From Rhodanobacter denitrificans (GTDB lineage: Bacteria; Pseudomonadota; Gammaproteobacteria; Xanthomonadales; Rhodanobacteraceae), in assembly GCA_017848855.1 (NCBI GenBank), contig JAFIHF010000017.1:1-60106 (forward strand): 60,106 bases of DNA, read 5' to 3'. Shown here piece by piece: positions 27,501-35,726 of this stretch. Both the position numbers and the translations under genes were made by a program. How positions within the stretch are numbered: position 1 is the first letter of the stretch; each line of letters opens with the position of its first letter. Below the pieces are notes generated by a model. That model did not search any database, was not told the DNA's origin, and saw nothing but the letters and a program-made list of their open reading frames with translations.

Positions 27501-27744
27501 AGCTCATCATGGTGAGCCCGGAGATCTGCCCCAGCTGGCGCTCCAGCGGCGTGGTGACCAGCACCGCCATGGTGCTGGCGCTGGCGCCCGGGTACTGGGT
27601 GGTCACCACCAGGCTGGGCGCCTCGATCTCCGGCAGCGCCGACACCGGCAGCTGGCGGTAGCCCAGGATGCCGAGCAGCAGGATCGCCACCATCAGCAGC
27701 GAGGTGGCGATCGGGCGGCGGATGAAGAGCGTCGAGAATCCCAT
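24502..27744 (-). CDS. mdtB: RND efflux permease, MdtB-like
   Basis: 1080 residues from ATG 27744 (MGFSTLFIRRPIATSLL); the frame is open 81 bp further upstream, but the family starts here. It shows the LPVSALPEIEAPSLVV first periplasmic entry, the TM4 proton-relay pair in TGFVVDDAIVMIENI, and the ALFGMDLSV...KKNAIMMIDFA second half. About 50 residues of Thr/Ser/Gly/Asn-rich sequence (TSFGQLKSSNSATPSGIGNT) sit in the second periplasmic loop and look like an expanded linker. It pairs with the downstream MdtC-like protein and the upstream MdtA-like adaptor. No outer-membrane factor is encoded in the window. Confidence 0.9.
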   Translation of the reverse strand: MGFSTLFIRRPIATSLLMVAILLLGILGYRQLPVSALPEIEAPSLVVTTQYPGASASTMAVLVTTPLERQLGQISGLTMMSSDSSAGLSTIILQFSMNRDIDVAAQDVQAAINQARGVLPNNLPYPPVYNRVNPADAPILTLSLQSDSRPLRDVNDYADSILAQKLSQVPGVGLVSIAGNVRPAVRVQVNPAQLSNLGLTMEDVRSALTQANVNAPKGTLNGKTQSYSIGTNDQLKDAAEYQNTIISYKNGAPVMLSDVAKVVDGVENDQLAAWANGKPAVLLDIRRQPGANIVQTVQQIRQILPELRAALPADVHLDVFADRTITIRASVEDVQFTLLLTIFLVVAVIFVFLRRLWATVIPSVAVPLSLLGTFGVMSFTSMSLDNLSLMALTVATGFVVDDAIVMIENIVRYIEQGKDGKEAAELGAKEIGFTVLSLTVSLIAVFLPLLLMPGVTGRLFHEFAWVLTIAVAISMLVSLTLTPMMCAYLLKPDQLPEGEDAHERHLAAGKRTVWARTVGLYERTLDWVLDHQKLMILVAAAAVAFTVFLYIAIPKGLLPEQDTGMITGVVQADQNVAFPAMEQRTRAVAEALRKDPAVAGVAAFIGAGTINPTLNQGQLSIVLKDRGKRDGLDKILPRLQHAVAGIPGVALYLKPVQDVTLDSRVSATEYQYALSDTNTAELAKYATEMTQALRQRAELADVDNNLADQGNALKLTIDREKASRLGVPVQTIDDTLYDAFGQRQISTIFTQLNQYRVVMEVAPQFRTTTGLLDQLTVRGNGNGALTGSTATSFGQLKSSNSATPSGIGNTGNVGFQIGAGGTIPLSSLVSAQVTSAPLVISHQQQLPAVTLSFNVAPGYSLSDAVTAIHQVEAQLNFPPQVRGEFIGKAAEFSSSLGDEVLLLLAAIVVIYIVLGVLYESYIHPLTIISTLPPAGVGALLALILFGMDLSVDGIVGIVLLIGIVKKNAIMMIDFAIEAQRKGMSARDAIHRACLLRFRPIMMTTAAAMLGALPLALGNGIGAELRRPLGVSIVGGLLLSQLVTLYTTPVIYLYMERFQDWLRARRERRAQARMQADGTAP

Positions 27745-27846
27745 GGGTGTCCGTGCTGCTGTCTGGATGGCGTCCTGCTCGCCGGGGCCGGGGCCGCCGG
27801 GAGGCGATGCGTGGCCCGCCGCCATCGTGGCGACGGGGGTCTGGCG

Positions 27847-29061
27847 TCAGTGGCCGCGGCGACCGCCGCCCTTGCCCTGCTGCTTGGCCTTCTGCATTTC
27901 CGCCGCGCTGGGCGCCGGCGGCACCTCGCCGGGCTTGAGCGGGTTGACCTTGCTGCCGGGCTTCAAACGGAACTGGCCTTCGGTGACCACCTGCTCGCCC
28001 GCCTTGAGGCCGCTGCCGATCATCACGTGGCTGTCGCCCACCTCGCCGGCCACCACCACCGGCTGCATCTTCACCGTGTTGTCGGCCTGCACCTGGTAGA
28101 CGTAGTCGCCGTCGGGGCCGCGCTGCAGCGCCTCGGCGGGGATCACCAGCGCGCCGTCGGCCACGCGCACCTGCAGGCGCACGTTGACGAACTGGCCCGG
28201 CCACAGCTCGTTCTTCTCGTTCGGGAACTCCGACTTCAGGCGGAACGTGCCGGTGGCGGTGTCGATCTGGTTGTCGACCACCTTGAGCGTGCCGCCGCTG
28301 GCGACCGGATGCGCGTCCACGCGGTCGAGCGCGGTGACCTGCAGCGGCGCGGCCTGCTGCGCCGTGCGCACCATGTCCAGGTTCTGCTCGGGCAGGGTGA
28401 ACATCACGTTGATCGGGTGCAGCTGGGTCAGCGTGACGATGGTGCTGCTGGTGGTCACCACGTTGCCCGGGTCCACGCTGCGGATGCCGGCGAGGCCGTC
28501 GATCGGCGAGCGGATCTGGGTGTAGTCGAGCTGGGTCTTCGCGCTCTGGATCGCCGCGTCGTCCGCCGCCACCGCCGCCTGGTACTGCGCCACGGTGTTG
28601 CGCTGGGTGACCAGGTCGGCCTGCGCCACGTACTGCTTGTACTGCGGGCTCTGCGAGCGCTCGTAGTTGCTGCGCGCGGTAGCCAGCAGCGCCTGGTCCT
28701 GGCTGCGCTTGCTCACCGCCTGGTCGTAGCTGGCCTGGTAGGTGCGCGGGTCGATCCGCGCCAGCACCTGGCCCTTCTTCACCGGCTGGCCCTCGGTGAA
28801 GTCGAGGCTGAGCAGCTGGCCGCCCACCTGCGGGTTCACCGTGATGGTGTTCAGCGCCTGCACCGTGCCCAGCGCGGTGAGGTAGACCGGCACGTTCTCC
28901 CGGACCACCGGCACCACGGTGACCGGCACCGGCGCATCGTCCTTGCCGCCCATGCCACCGGGCCGCCCCGCGCCACCGGGCTTGTGCAGCAGGCGCACGG
29001 CGACGATGACCAGCACCACCACCGCGACGACGATCAGCGCGATCTTCCAAAAACGCGACAT
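27847..29061 (-). CDS. mdtA: RND efflux periplasmic adaptor, MdtA-like
   Basis: 404 residues from ATG 29061, with GGGAG about 9 nt upstream. An N-terminal membrane anchor (about 5-24) is followed by a Gly-rich linker and the membrane-fusion-protein core: PVYLTALGTVQALNTITV and VGGQLLSLDFTEGQPVKKGQ (biotinyl-lipoyl half), a coiled-coil hairpin (about 110-170), RSPIDGLAGIRSVDPGN, beta-barrel and membrane-proximal domains. The tail is Lys/Gly/Arg-rich (GKGGGRRGH). It links the MdtBC-like pump to an outer-membrane channel. First gene of the leftward three-gene operon. Confidence 0.9.
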   Translation of the reverse strand: MSRFWKIALIVVAVVVLVIVAVRLLHKPGGAGRPGGMGGKDDAPVPVTVVPVVRENVPVYLTALGTVQALNTITVNPQVGGQLLSLDFTEGQPVKKGQVLARIDPRTYQASYDQAVSKRSQDQALLATARSNYERSQSPQYKQYVAQADLVTQRNTVAQYQAAVAADDAAIQSAKTQLDYTQIRSPIDGLAGIRSVDPGNVVTTSSTIVTLTQLHPINVMFTLPEQNLDMVRTAQQAAPLQVTALDRVDAHPVASGGTLKVVDNQIDTATGTFRLKSEFPNEKNELWPGQFVNVRLQVRVADGALVIPAEALQRGPDGDYVYQVQADNTVKMQPVVVAGEVGDSHVMIGSGLKAGEQVVTEGQFRLKPGSKVNPLKPGEVPPAPSAAEMQKAKQQGKGGGRRGH

Positions 29062-29448
29062 TGCGGAAAACTCCCGAGATGAAAACTGTGCCAGCGCGGC
29101 CCCGTGCCGACATCGGCCGACGGCCGGCGAATGGACCCCAGCATAGGTGCAGTGCAACGGAAAGGAACAATGCCAGTTGACAGGGGTGGGGCATGACCGA
29201 TGGCAGGGATGCGCTCCCGCCGCACCGGGGTCGTTGGACCGATGCCGGCCACCGCGGCTCCACGCGCGACAGAGCGTCGCTGCCGCCGACCGAAAACTTG
29301 CCGGCGGCTTCGTCTATACTCCGCACCTTGCGCCTGCCCGACTCGCCGCACCCGTCGCGGCCGCGGCAGGCGCAGGCACGCGGCAGCCCATCGGCCGACC
29401 GGATGCCGCAGGGGCCTTCCGGACGATCCACCGACCTGGAGTACATAC
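29062..29448. promoter_or_regulatory. Divergent promoter region between mdtA-like and cytochrome genes
   Basis: 387 bp without a gene. On the minus strand, TATGCT (29145-29140) is a candidate -10 for the RND operon. On the plus strand, TATACT at 29315-29320 is a candidate -10 for the cytochrome gene, leaving a leader of about 120 nt. Neither has a good -35. No regulator gene or clear operator palindrome is seen. Confidence 0.35.
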
Positions 29449-29982
29449 GTGAGCGGTTCCATGAACGATTCCGACCGGGTTTTCGTGCACCAGTTCGCCA
29501 AGCTGATCGGCGGGCTGGGCGTGCTGACCGTGGTGCTGATCCTGGTTGCCTTGACGATCTATCGCGGCGAGCCCAAGGAAACCGACCCGAACGTGCAGGC
29601 CCGGGTCGCCGAGCGGCTCGCGCCCGCCGGCGCGGTGTACGCCGGCAACACCGGCCGTGCCGCGATGCAGGCCGCCGCCGACGCCGCCGCCAAGAGCGCC
29701 GCCTCGGAAGTCGCCTACGGCGGCACCACCGACGGCAAGACGATCTTCGACAACCTCTGTACCAGCTGCCACACCGCCGGCGTCGCCGGCGCGCCCAAGC
29801 TGGGCGACAAGGCCGCCTGGGCGCCGCGCATCGCGCAGGGCCTGGACACCCTGATCAAGCACGCCACCGACGGCTACCACGGCCCCGACGGCTTCTTCAT
29901 GCCGCCCAAGGGCGGCAACCCCGCGCTCAACGAGGAGCAGGTGAAGGCCGCGGTGACCTGGATCGTGGGCCAGGCCAAGTAA
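29449..29982 (+). CDS. Membrane-anchored c-type cytochrome, cytochrome c5 family
   Basis: 177 residues from GTG 29449, chosen because GGAG lies 7 nt upstream; ATG 29461 in the same frame is 19 nt from that site. The protein has an N-terminal membrane helix (about 20-40, GGLGVLTVVLILVALTIY), an Ala-rich linker, and a C-terminal heme domain with CTSCH and the axial-methionine segment GFFMPPKGG. It is a small periplasmic electron carrier tethered to the inner membrane, of the cytochrome c5 type found in gammaproteobacteria. It is probably monocistronic: it has its own promoter region and a strong terminator. Confidence 0.88.
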   Translation: MSGSMNDSDRVFVHQFAKLIGGLGVLTVVLILVALTIYRGEPKETDPNVQARVAERLAPAGAVYAGNTGRAAMQAAADAAAKSAASEVAYGGTTDGKTIFDNLCTSCHTAGVAGAPKLGDKAAWAPRIAQGLDTLIKHATDGYHGPDGFFMPPKGGNPALNEEQVKAAVTWIVGQAK

Positions 29983-30007
29983 GCGCCAGCTTCAATGAAG
30001 TAACAGC

Positions 30008-30038
30008 AAGCGCCGCCCAAGGGCGGCGCTTTCGTTTG
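30008..30038 (+). terminator. Rho-independent terminator of the cytochrome gene
   Basis: AAGCGCCGCCC pairs with GGGCGGCGCTT around a 2-base AA centre, directly followed by TTCGTTT. An 11-bp GC-rich stem with a T-rich tail, 26 bp after the stop codon. Confidence 0.85.
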
Positions 30039-30040
30039 CC

Positions 30041-30065
30041 CCTCCCCCTGCGCAGCAGGGGGAGG
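30041..30065. repeat. REP-like palindrome with GGTTGGGAGGGG tail
   Basis: An 11-bp perfect stem (CCTCCCCCTGC / GCAGGGGGAGG, loop GCA) is followed by TTGGGAGGGGT. Two similar elements occur near 59430 and 59793 (the last inverted relative to this one), so this is a dispersed intergenic repeat family. Confidence 0.7.
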
Positions 30066-30080
30066 TTGGGAGGGGTAAAA

Positions 30081-30113
30081 CCCCTCAGGTCGGGCTTCAG
30101 CCCGACCCAGGGG
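30081..30113. repeat. REP-like palindrome GGTCGGGCT-TC-AGCCCGACC
   Basis: A 9-bp perfect stem at 30088-30107 is enclosed by an outer CCCCT/AGGGG pair, separated by a small bulge. It lies between the cytochrome terminator and the next gene. Similar GTCGGGxT...AxCCCGAC palindromes are common intergenic repeats in Xanthomonadales (from memory). Confidence 0.65.
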
Positions 30114-30135
30114 CTCCAGGCGATACGCCAGCTTC

Positions 30136-30153
30136 GTCGGGATGAATCCCGAC
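30136..30153. repeat. REP-like palindrome GTCGGGAT-GA-ATCCCGAC
   Basis: An 8-bp perfect stem with a 2-nt centre, clearly related in sequence to the palindrome 40 bp upstream (same GTCGGG/CCCGAC ends). The pair looks like a small repeat cluster before the hydrolase promoter. Confidence 0.65.
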
Positions 30154-30201
30154 CCACGAGTGGACGCCAGGCTGGCATCGGGGCCGCGGGAATGCCTCCG
30201 C

Positions 30202-30207
30202 TACAAT
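30202..30207 (+). promoter_or_regulatory. -10 box TACAAT of a probably leaderless gene
   Basis: TACAAT ends 7 bp before ATG 30215, so transcription would begin at or next to the start codon. No Shine-Dalgarno is visible, consistent with a leaderless mRNA. No clear -35. Confidence 0.5.
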
Positions 30208-30214
30208 GCCGCCC

Positions 30215-30898
30215 ATGAACCTCCCCGAACTCCCGCCCAACCCCGCCAGCTTCCCCGCCGAGGCCGCCGCCTTCAGCCTCACCGGTCCGGCCGGCGCGCT
30301 GGAGTGCATCGGCGACGTCGCCGAGCGCGGCGTGGCGCGGCGCGGCGTGGCGGTGGTCTGCCACCCCAACCCCGTGCAGGGCGGCACCATGCACAACAAG
30401 GTGGTGACGATGCTGGAGCGCGCGCTGCGCGAATCGGGGCTGGACACGCTGCGCTTCAACTTCCGCGGCACCGGGGCGTCGGAAGGCACGTACGACGACG
30501 GCAACGGCGAGAGCGAGGACCTTGCCGCGGTGGTGGCCTGGCTGCGCCGCGTGCGGCCCGACGACGCGCTGTGGCTGGCGGGTTTCTCCTTCGGCAGCTA
30601 CGTGACGATCCGCAACGCGGTGCGGCTCAAGGCCGACGCGTTGATCAGCATCGCGCCGCCGGTGGGGCGCTGGACGATGGCCGACACGCTGCCCGGCTGC
30701 CCGTGGCTGGTGGTGATGGGCGAGGCCGACGAGGTGGTGGAGCCGCAGGCGGTGTTCGACTGGGTCGCCTCGATCGAGCACCCGCCCGAACTGGTGCGCA
30801 TGCCCGAGACCGGCCACTTCTTCCACCGCCGGCTGATGGACCTGCGCGGCGCGGTGAAGCACGCGATCGCCGACTGGCTGCCGCCGCCGCGCGGCTGA
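30215..30898 (+). CDS. Alpha/beta hydrolase (dienelactone hydrolase-like)
   Basis: 227 residues from ATG 30215; an ATG at 30206 in frame falls inside the -10 box and is unlikely. The fold is complete: HPNPVQGGTMHNKVV and FNFRGTGASEG (oxyanion region), nucleophile elbow GFSFGS, acid in GEADEVVEP and histidine in ETGHFFHRR. No signal peptide, so cytoplasmic. Related proteins are annotated as uncharacterised alpha/beta hydrolases with possible esterase activity; substrate unknown. The following gene has its own -10, so this one may stand alone. Confidence 0.85.
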   Translation: MNLPELPPNPASFPAEAAAFSLTGPAGALECIGDVAERGVARRGVAVVCHPNPVQGGTMHNKVVTMLERALRESGLDTLRFNFRGTGASEGTYDDGNGESEDLAAVVAWLRRVRPDDALWLAGFSFGSYVTIRNAVRLKADALISIAPPVGRWTMADTLPGCPWLVVMGEADEVVEPQAVFDWVASIEHPPELVRMPETGHFFHRRLMDLRGAVKHAIADWLPPPRG

Positions 30899-30915
30899 GC
30901 GCGCGGGCGGCCCCG

Positions 30916-30921
30916 TATAAT
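30916..30921 (+). promoter_or_regulatory. -10 box TATAAT before the DUF2845-like gene
   Basis: Consensus TATAAT 30 bp before ATG 30952, starting 17 bp after the preceding stop codon. The -35 region is GC-rich and does not match TTGACA. Confidence 0.5.
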
Positions 30922-30951
30922 CCGGCCACCTCCCTCGCTGCGGGTGATGTC

Positions 30952-31221
30952 ATGAAACGATGGATCGTGCTGGCCGCCGGCCTGCTGCTCGCCTTCCAGG
31001 CGCTGGCCGCCGACACCGTGCGCTTCGGTTCCAAGGTGATCGCCACCGGCGACTCGGAGGAAAAGGTGGTGCAGATCGCCGGCGAGCCGGTGCGCAAGGA
31101 AGAGGTGCAGAACGTCTACGGCGCGCTGCGCGGCTACCGGCTCGACTACGTGCAGGGCCGCAAGACCGTGCAGATCTACGTCGCCCACGGCCAGGTGGTC
31201 GGCATCAAGGAAATCTTCTGA
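30952..31221 (+). CDS. Small secreted protein, DUF2845-like
   Basis: 89 residues. A signal peptide (MKRWIVLAAGLLLAFQALA, cleavage after ALA) is followed by about 70 residues with DTVRFGSKVIATGDSEEKVVQIAGEPVR and YVQGRKTVQIYVAHGQV. The FGxxVIxxGDSxxKVxxxxGxP pattern is that of DUF2845, small periplasmic proteins with an SmpA/OmlA-like alpha-beta fold and unknown function. No cysteine is present in the mature part, so it is not a lipoprotein. Confidence 0.8.
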   Translation: MKRWIVLAAGLLLAFQALAADTVRFGSKVIATGDSEEKVVQIAGEPVRKEEVQNVYGALRGYRLDYVQGRKTVQIYVAHGQVVGIKEIF

Positions 31222-31263
31222 ACGCGTCGCGGCGGCACGGCCGTCGATGCCGGTAACCGTCGC

Positions 31264-32385
31264 ATGAGTGAACCCCTCTCGCCCGCACCCGGCGTGCGCT
31301 ACCACGAAGGCGTGGTCGCGCACCGCTGGGAATCCGACCCCGCCCAGCTCGCGGTGCTGCCCGAGTTCGACCGCCTGCACGCCGCGCTGTGCGCCGCGCC
31401 GAACGGCAACGGCAACGGCCTGTTCGGACGGCTGAAATCGCTGCTCGCCAGCGAACCCGCACCCGCGCCGCAGGGCCTGTACCTGTGGGGCACGGTGGGC
31501 CGCGGCAAAACCTTCCTGATGGACCTGTTCGCGGCGAGCCTGCCGCACGGCGTGGCGCTGCGCCGGCACTTTCATCGCTTCATGGGCGAGGTGCACGAGC
31601 AATTGCGTGCGCTGGGCGAGCGGCAGGACCCGCTGGACCTGGTGGCCGCCGGGCTCGCCGCGCGCTGCCGCGTGCTGTGCCTGGACGAGTTCCTGGTGAA
31701 CGATATCGGCGACGCGATGATCCTCGCGCGCCTGCTCGAAGGCCTGTTCGCGCGCGGCGTGGCGCTGGTCACCACCTCCAACACCGCGCCTGCCAATCTC
31801 TACAAGGACGGCCTGCAGCGCGCGCGCTTCCTGCCCGCGATCGCGCTGCTGGAGCGGCACTGCCGCGTGGTGGAGATGGCCTCCGCGCACGACTGGCGCC
31901 TGCGCGCGCTCTCCCAGGCCGCGGTGTACTACACGCCGCCCGGCGCGGAGGCGCAGCGCGCGCTGGAACGCATCTTCCACGACCACGCGCGCGGCGACAT
32001 CGGCGAGGGCGGCGTGCTGCACGTCAACGGCCGCGACATCCCGCTGCGCAAGCGCGCCGACAACATCCTGTGGTTCGACTTCGCCGCGCTGTGCGAAGGC
32101 CCGCGCGCGGTGGCCGACTACATCGCGCTGGCCAAGGCCGGCCCCGCGATCATCGTTTCCGGCGTGCCGCAGTTCACCGTGTACAGCGAGGACGCCGCGC
32201 GCCGCTTCGTGCAATTGGTGGACGAGTTCTACGACCGCCACGTGAAGCTGGTGCTCTCCGCCGCCGCGCCGATCACCGAGCTGTACGACGGCGAGCGCCA
32301 CCGCGCCGAATTCGGCCGCACCGAATCGCGGCTGATCGAGATGCAGAGCGAGGACTACCTGGCGCTGCCGCACCGGGCGGAGTGA
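31264..32385 (+). CDS. zapE: Cell division protein ZapE (AFG1-family ATPase)
   Basis: 373 residues, close to the E. coli length of 375. P-loop LWGTVGRGKTFLMD, Walker B VLCLDEFLV, sensor-like TTSNTAPANLYKDGLQR and the family block HFHRFMGEVHEQL are all present. ZapE is a cytoplasmic ATPase that interacts with the FtsZ ring in E. coli; the family is related to mitochondrial AFG1/LACE1. No clear Shine-Dalgarno precedes ATG 31264. The TGA overlaps the first copy of a 23-bp direct repeat. Confidence 0.92.
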   Translation: MSEPLSPAPGVRYHEGVVAHRWESDPAQLAVLPEFDRLHAALCAAPNGNGNGLFGRLKSLLASEPAPAPQGLYLWGTVGRGKTFLMDLFAASLPHGVALRRHFHRFMGEVHEQLRALGERQDPLDLVAAGLAARCRVLCLDEFLVNDIGDAMILARLLEGLFARGVALVTTSNTAPANLYKDGLQRARFLPAIALLERHCRVVEMASAHDWRLRALSQAAVYYTPPGAEAQRALERIFHDHARGDIGEGGVLHVNGRDIPLRKRADNILWFDFAALCEGPRAVADYIALAKAGPAIIVSGVPQFTVYSEDAARRFVQLVDEFYDRHVKLVLSAAAPITELYDGERHRAEFGRTESRLIEMQSEDYLALPHRAE

Positions 32386-32436
32386 GCTGCCAAGGTTGCG
32401 TCATCCCGCCGGCCGGAGCGAGCTGCTAAGGTTGCG
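32378..32436 (+). repeat. 23-bp direct repeat, two copies 36 bp apart
   Basis: Copies at 32378-32400 and 32414-32436 differ at two positions (shared core GAGCTGC-AAGGTTGCG). The first covers the zapE stop codon and the second lies 26 bp before the next gene. It looks like a local tandem duplication of a 36-bp unit; any regulatory role is unknown. Confidence 0.6.
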
Positions 32437-32461
32437 CCGATCTTCTCTGCCGGAGCCAGGC

Positions 32462-32848
32462 ATGTTCACCGCACTCGCCCTTGCCGGCCTGCTGGGCGCC
32501 GCGCCTGCGGCCGCCGGCGACGATTTCGCCAGCCGCGTGCAGCAGGCCAAGCTGGCCGAAGCCGCCGCCACCGGCCCGGCCTACCAGAAGGCGCTGTGGG
32601 ACCGGATCGGCAAGGCCACCACCGAGGCCTACAAGGCCTGCATCGACAGCGACAAGGCCACCGGCAAGTCGCCGTTCACCGTGGTGCTGGACGTGGATGC
32701 ACAGGGCCGGCCGCAGCGCCTCGCGGCGGAGCCGGCCACCCCGGTGGCCAACTGCATGGCGGCACGCTTCGCGAAGTGGACGCTGCCCGCGCCGCCGGCT
32801 GCGCCCGCGCCCTATCCGCTGGAAGTGGATTTCAGCATCAAGCCTTGA
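32462..32848 (+). CDS. Hypothetical secreted protein
   Basis: 128 residues from ATG 32462, with GGAG 7 nt upstream. A signal peptide (MFTALALAGLLGAAPAAAG) precedes a small mature domain with two cysteines (YKACIDSDKATG and VANCMAARF) that could form a disulfide. The segment FTVVLDVDAQGRPQRLAAEPATPVANC...FAKWTLPAPP resembles the strand-helix-strand pattern of TonB C-terminal-like domains. I do not recognise a named family, and function is unknown. Confidence 0.75.
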   Translation: MFTALALAGLLGAAPAAAGDDFASRVQQAKLAEAAATGPAYQKALWDRIGKATTEAYKACIDSDKATGKSPFTVVLDVDAQGRPQRLAAEPATPVANCMAARFAKWTLPAPPAAPAPYPLEVDFSIKP

Positions 32849-32893
32849 GCGCCGGGATTCGGCCCGGGCAGGTGGCAGATCGCGACCAGGCGC

Positions 32894-33637
32894 CTACTTC
32901 GCCTTGCCCTGGTTCGCCACCGCGGCCATCTTCGCCTCGATCGCGGCGGCGTCGCCGAGGTAGTAGCGCTTGAGCGGCTTCAGCGCGTCGTCGAACTCGT
33001 ACACCAGCGGCACGCCGTTCGGGATGTTGAGCTCCACGATCTCGGCGTCGGAGATGCCGTCCAGGTACTTCACCAGCGCGCGCAGCGAGTTGCCGTGCGC
33101 GGCCACCACCACGCGCCGGCCGGCCTTGATCGCCGGCGCCAGCACTTCGTGCCAGTACGGCAGCACGCGCGCCACGGTGTCCTTCAGGCATTCGGTGTCG
33201 GGGATCTGCTCGGGCTTGAGCGCGGCATAGCGCGGGTCGTGCACCGATTCGTTCTGGTCGCGCTCCAGCGGCGGCGGCGGGATGTCGTAGCTGCGGCGCC
33301 AGATCTTCACCTGGGCCTCGCCGTACTTCGCCGCGGTCTCGGCCTTGTTGAGGCCGGTGAGGCCGCCGTAGTGGCGCTCGTTCAAGCGCCAATCGGTGTA
33401 CACCGGCAGCCACATCAGGTCCATCGCGTCGAGCACGCCCCACAGCGTGCGCACCGCGCGCTTGAGCACCGAGGTGTGCGCCACGTCGAAGGCGTAGCCC
33501 TCGCGCTTCAGGATCTCGCCCGCCTCGCGCGCCTCGGCCATGCCTTGCGCGGTGAGGTCCACGTCGGCCCAGCCGCTGAAACGGTTGTCGAGGTTCCACT
33601 GCGACTGGCCGTGGCGGATCAGGACGAGCTTGTGCAT
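32894..33637 (-). CDS. gpmA: 2,3-bisphosphoglycerate-dependent phosphoglycerate mutase
   Basis: 247 residues (E. coli 250). It interconverts 2- and 3-phosphoglycerate in glycolysis/gluconeogenesis. The phosphohistidine motif [10 protein letters not shown] is at the start, with [25 protein letters not shown] and the second catalytic histidine in [15 protein letters not shown]. The ATG at 33637 is the family start; the frame is open further upstream but without similarity. Cytoplasmic and apparently monocistronic. Confidence 0.95.
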   Translation of the reverse strand: MHKLVLIRHGQSQWNLDNRFSGWADVDLTAQGMAEAREAGEILKREGYAFDVAHTSVLKRAVRTLWGVLDAMDLMWLPVYTDWRLNERHYGGLTGLNKAETAAKYGEAQVKIWRRSYDIPPPPLERDQNESVHDPRYAALKPEQIPDTECLKDTVARVLPYWHEVLAPAIKAGRRVVVAAHGNSLRALVKYLDGISDAEIVELNIPNGVPLVYEFDDALKPLKRYYLGDAAAIEAKMAAVANQGKAK

Positions 33638-33764
33638 GGCAGGGATTCTCGGCGGGAAAGTGCGAAATGGTAGCGGCAGCCGCCGCCCCTGCCAAAGGTC
33701 ACGCCAACCAAACCGCGCCAGCACGCATCCCAGAGTCACGTCACCCACCGAACGGAGTCACGCC

Positions 33765-34415
33765 ATGCGCCGCATCCTGCTTTCCCTCGCCCTCCTCCTG
33801 CCGCTGGCGGCCGTCGCCGCGGACAACGACATCGACAAGGTCAACGGCAGCGTGCGCGTGGACGCCGGCCAGCATGCCGGCGACGTCAGCTCGGTGAACG
33901 GCAGCGTGCACGTCGGCGACCGCGCCGTGGTGCAGAAGGCCAGCACCGTCAACGGCTCGGTGAACCTCGGCGCGCAGGCCCGCGCCGGCGAGCTGGGCAC
34001 CGTCAACGGCGCGATCCGGCTCGCCAGCGGCAGCCAGGTCGACGGCAAGGTCGAGGCCGTCAACGGCGCCATCACCCTGGCGCAGGGCGCGCAGGTGAAC
34101 GGCCACCTCTCCAACGTCAACGGCGCCATCACCCTCGACGACGCCCACGTCGCCGGCGGCCTGGAAACCGTGGCCGGCGACGTCACCGTGGGCGCCGGCT
34201 CGCACGTCGAAGGCGGCATCCTGGTCGACAAGCCGAACAACGGCTGGTTCCACTGGGGCAGCGAGCGCAAGCCGGTGATCGTGATCGGCCCGCACGCGGT
34301 GGTGCAGGGCACGCTGGAGTTCCGCCGCGAGGTGGTGCTCAAGGTCAGCGACAGCGCGCAGATCGGCACGGTGAAGGGGGCGACCGTGGAGCGCTTCCAC
34401 GGGGATGCGCCGTAA
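33765..34415 (+). CDS. Secreted repeat protein, predicted beta-solenoid
   Basis: 216 residues from ATG 33765 behind GGAG. After a signal peptide (LLSLALLLPLAAVAA) come at least six consecutive 18-19-residue repeats, each starting VNG(S/A)(V/I), roughly residues 25-140 (KVNGSVRV, SVNGSVHV, TVNGSVNL, TVNGAIRL, AVNGAITL, NVNGAITL), then a weaker VAGDVTV copy. Such regular short repeats suggest a left- or right-handed beta-helix, as in bactofilin-like or polymer-forming (DUF583-like) proteins. The ending (FRREVVLKVSDSAQIGTVKGATVERF) continues the pattern. Likely periplasmic; function unknown. Confidence 0.82.
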   Translation: MRRILLSLALLLPLAAVAADNDIDKVNGSVRVDAGQHAGDVSSVNGSVHVGDRAVVQKASTVNGSVNLGAQARAGELGTVNGAIRLASGSQVDGKVEAVNGAITLAQGAQVNGHLSNVNGAITLDDAHVAGGLETVAGDVTVGAGSHVEGGILVDKPNNGWFHWGSERKPVIVIGPHAVVQGTLEFRREVVLKVSDSAQIGTVKGATVERFHGDAP

Positions 34416-34500
34416 GCCGCGACCCAGTATTCGCCCCCACAACGGAACACCCGAGCCATTGCAGCGAGCCACCGTCCAGGCGGCTCGCCAGGAGATTGCC

Positions 34501-34719
34501 ATGAACACCAAATTCGTCGCTGCGGTCGTCGCCGCTGCGCTGGCCGGCTGCGCCAGCACCCCCATGAATCGCGACGCGCTGCGTCAGCGCGCCGAGCGCA
34601 ACTGTCGCGTCCAGTCCACCGTGTCCAAGGCTTACGCGATTGAGAGCACCGGCACGAGCATGCGCAGCGTCGCCCTTGCTCGCTGCCTGCGCGCGGCAGG
34701 CCTCGAGGATGAAGTGTGA
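34501..34719 (+). CDS. Small lipoprotein
   Basis: 72 residues from ATG 34501 with AGGAG 6-7 nt upstream. A short signal (MNTKFVAAVVAAALAGC) ends in a lipobox cysteine, giving a mature peptide of about 56 residues with two more cysteines (RNCRVQST and LARCLRAAG). No family recognised. It ends 12 bp from the convergent hemF stop with no terminator between them. Confidence 0.75.
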   Translation: MNTKFVAAVVAAALAGCASTPMNRDALRQRAERNCRVQSTVSKAYAIESTGTSMRSVALARCLRAAGLEDEV

Positions 34720-34731
34720 GACAGGCGGGCG

Positions 34732-35664
<933 letters not shown>

Positions 35665-35726
35665 TTAGCAAGCGCGGCGCCGCGCACACCTGAACTGGAT
35701 CAGTACCCGGCCTGCACGCACGCGCC

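Noticed and set aside
29177-29182. TTGACA as -35 for the cytochrome gene
   Set aside because: No -10 lies 16-18 bp downstream; the better TATACT box is over 130 bp away.
20640-29446. Very long open frames antisense or shifted to the RND genes (753, 1146, 1435 and 1675 codons)
   Set aside because: They are composition artefacts of GC-rich coding DNA: translations are Arg/His/Gln/Ala-rich with no domain, and the real RND and adaptor genes occupy the same DNA with full family signatures.
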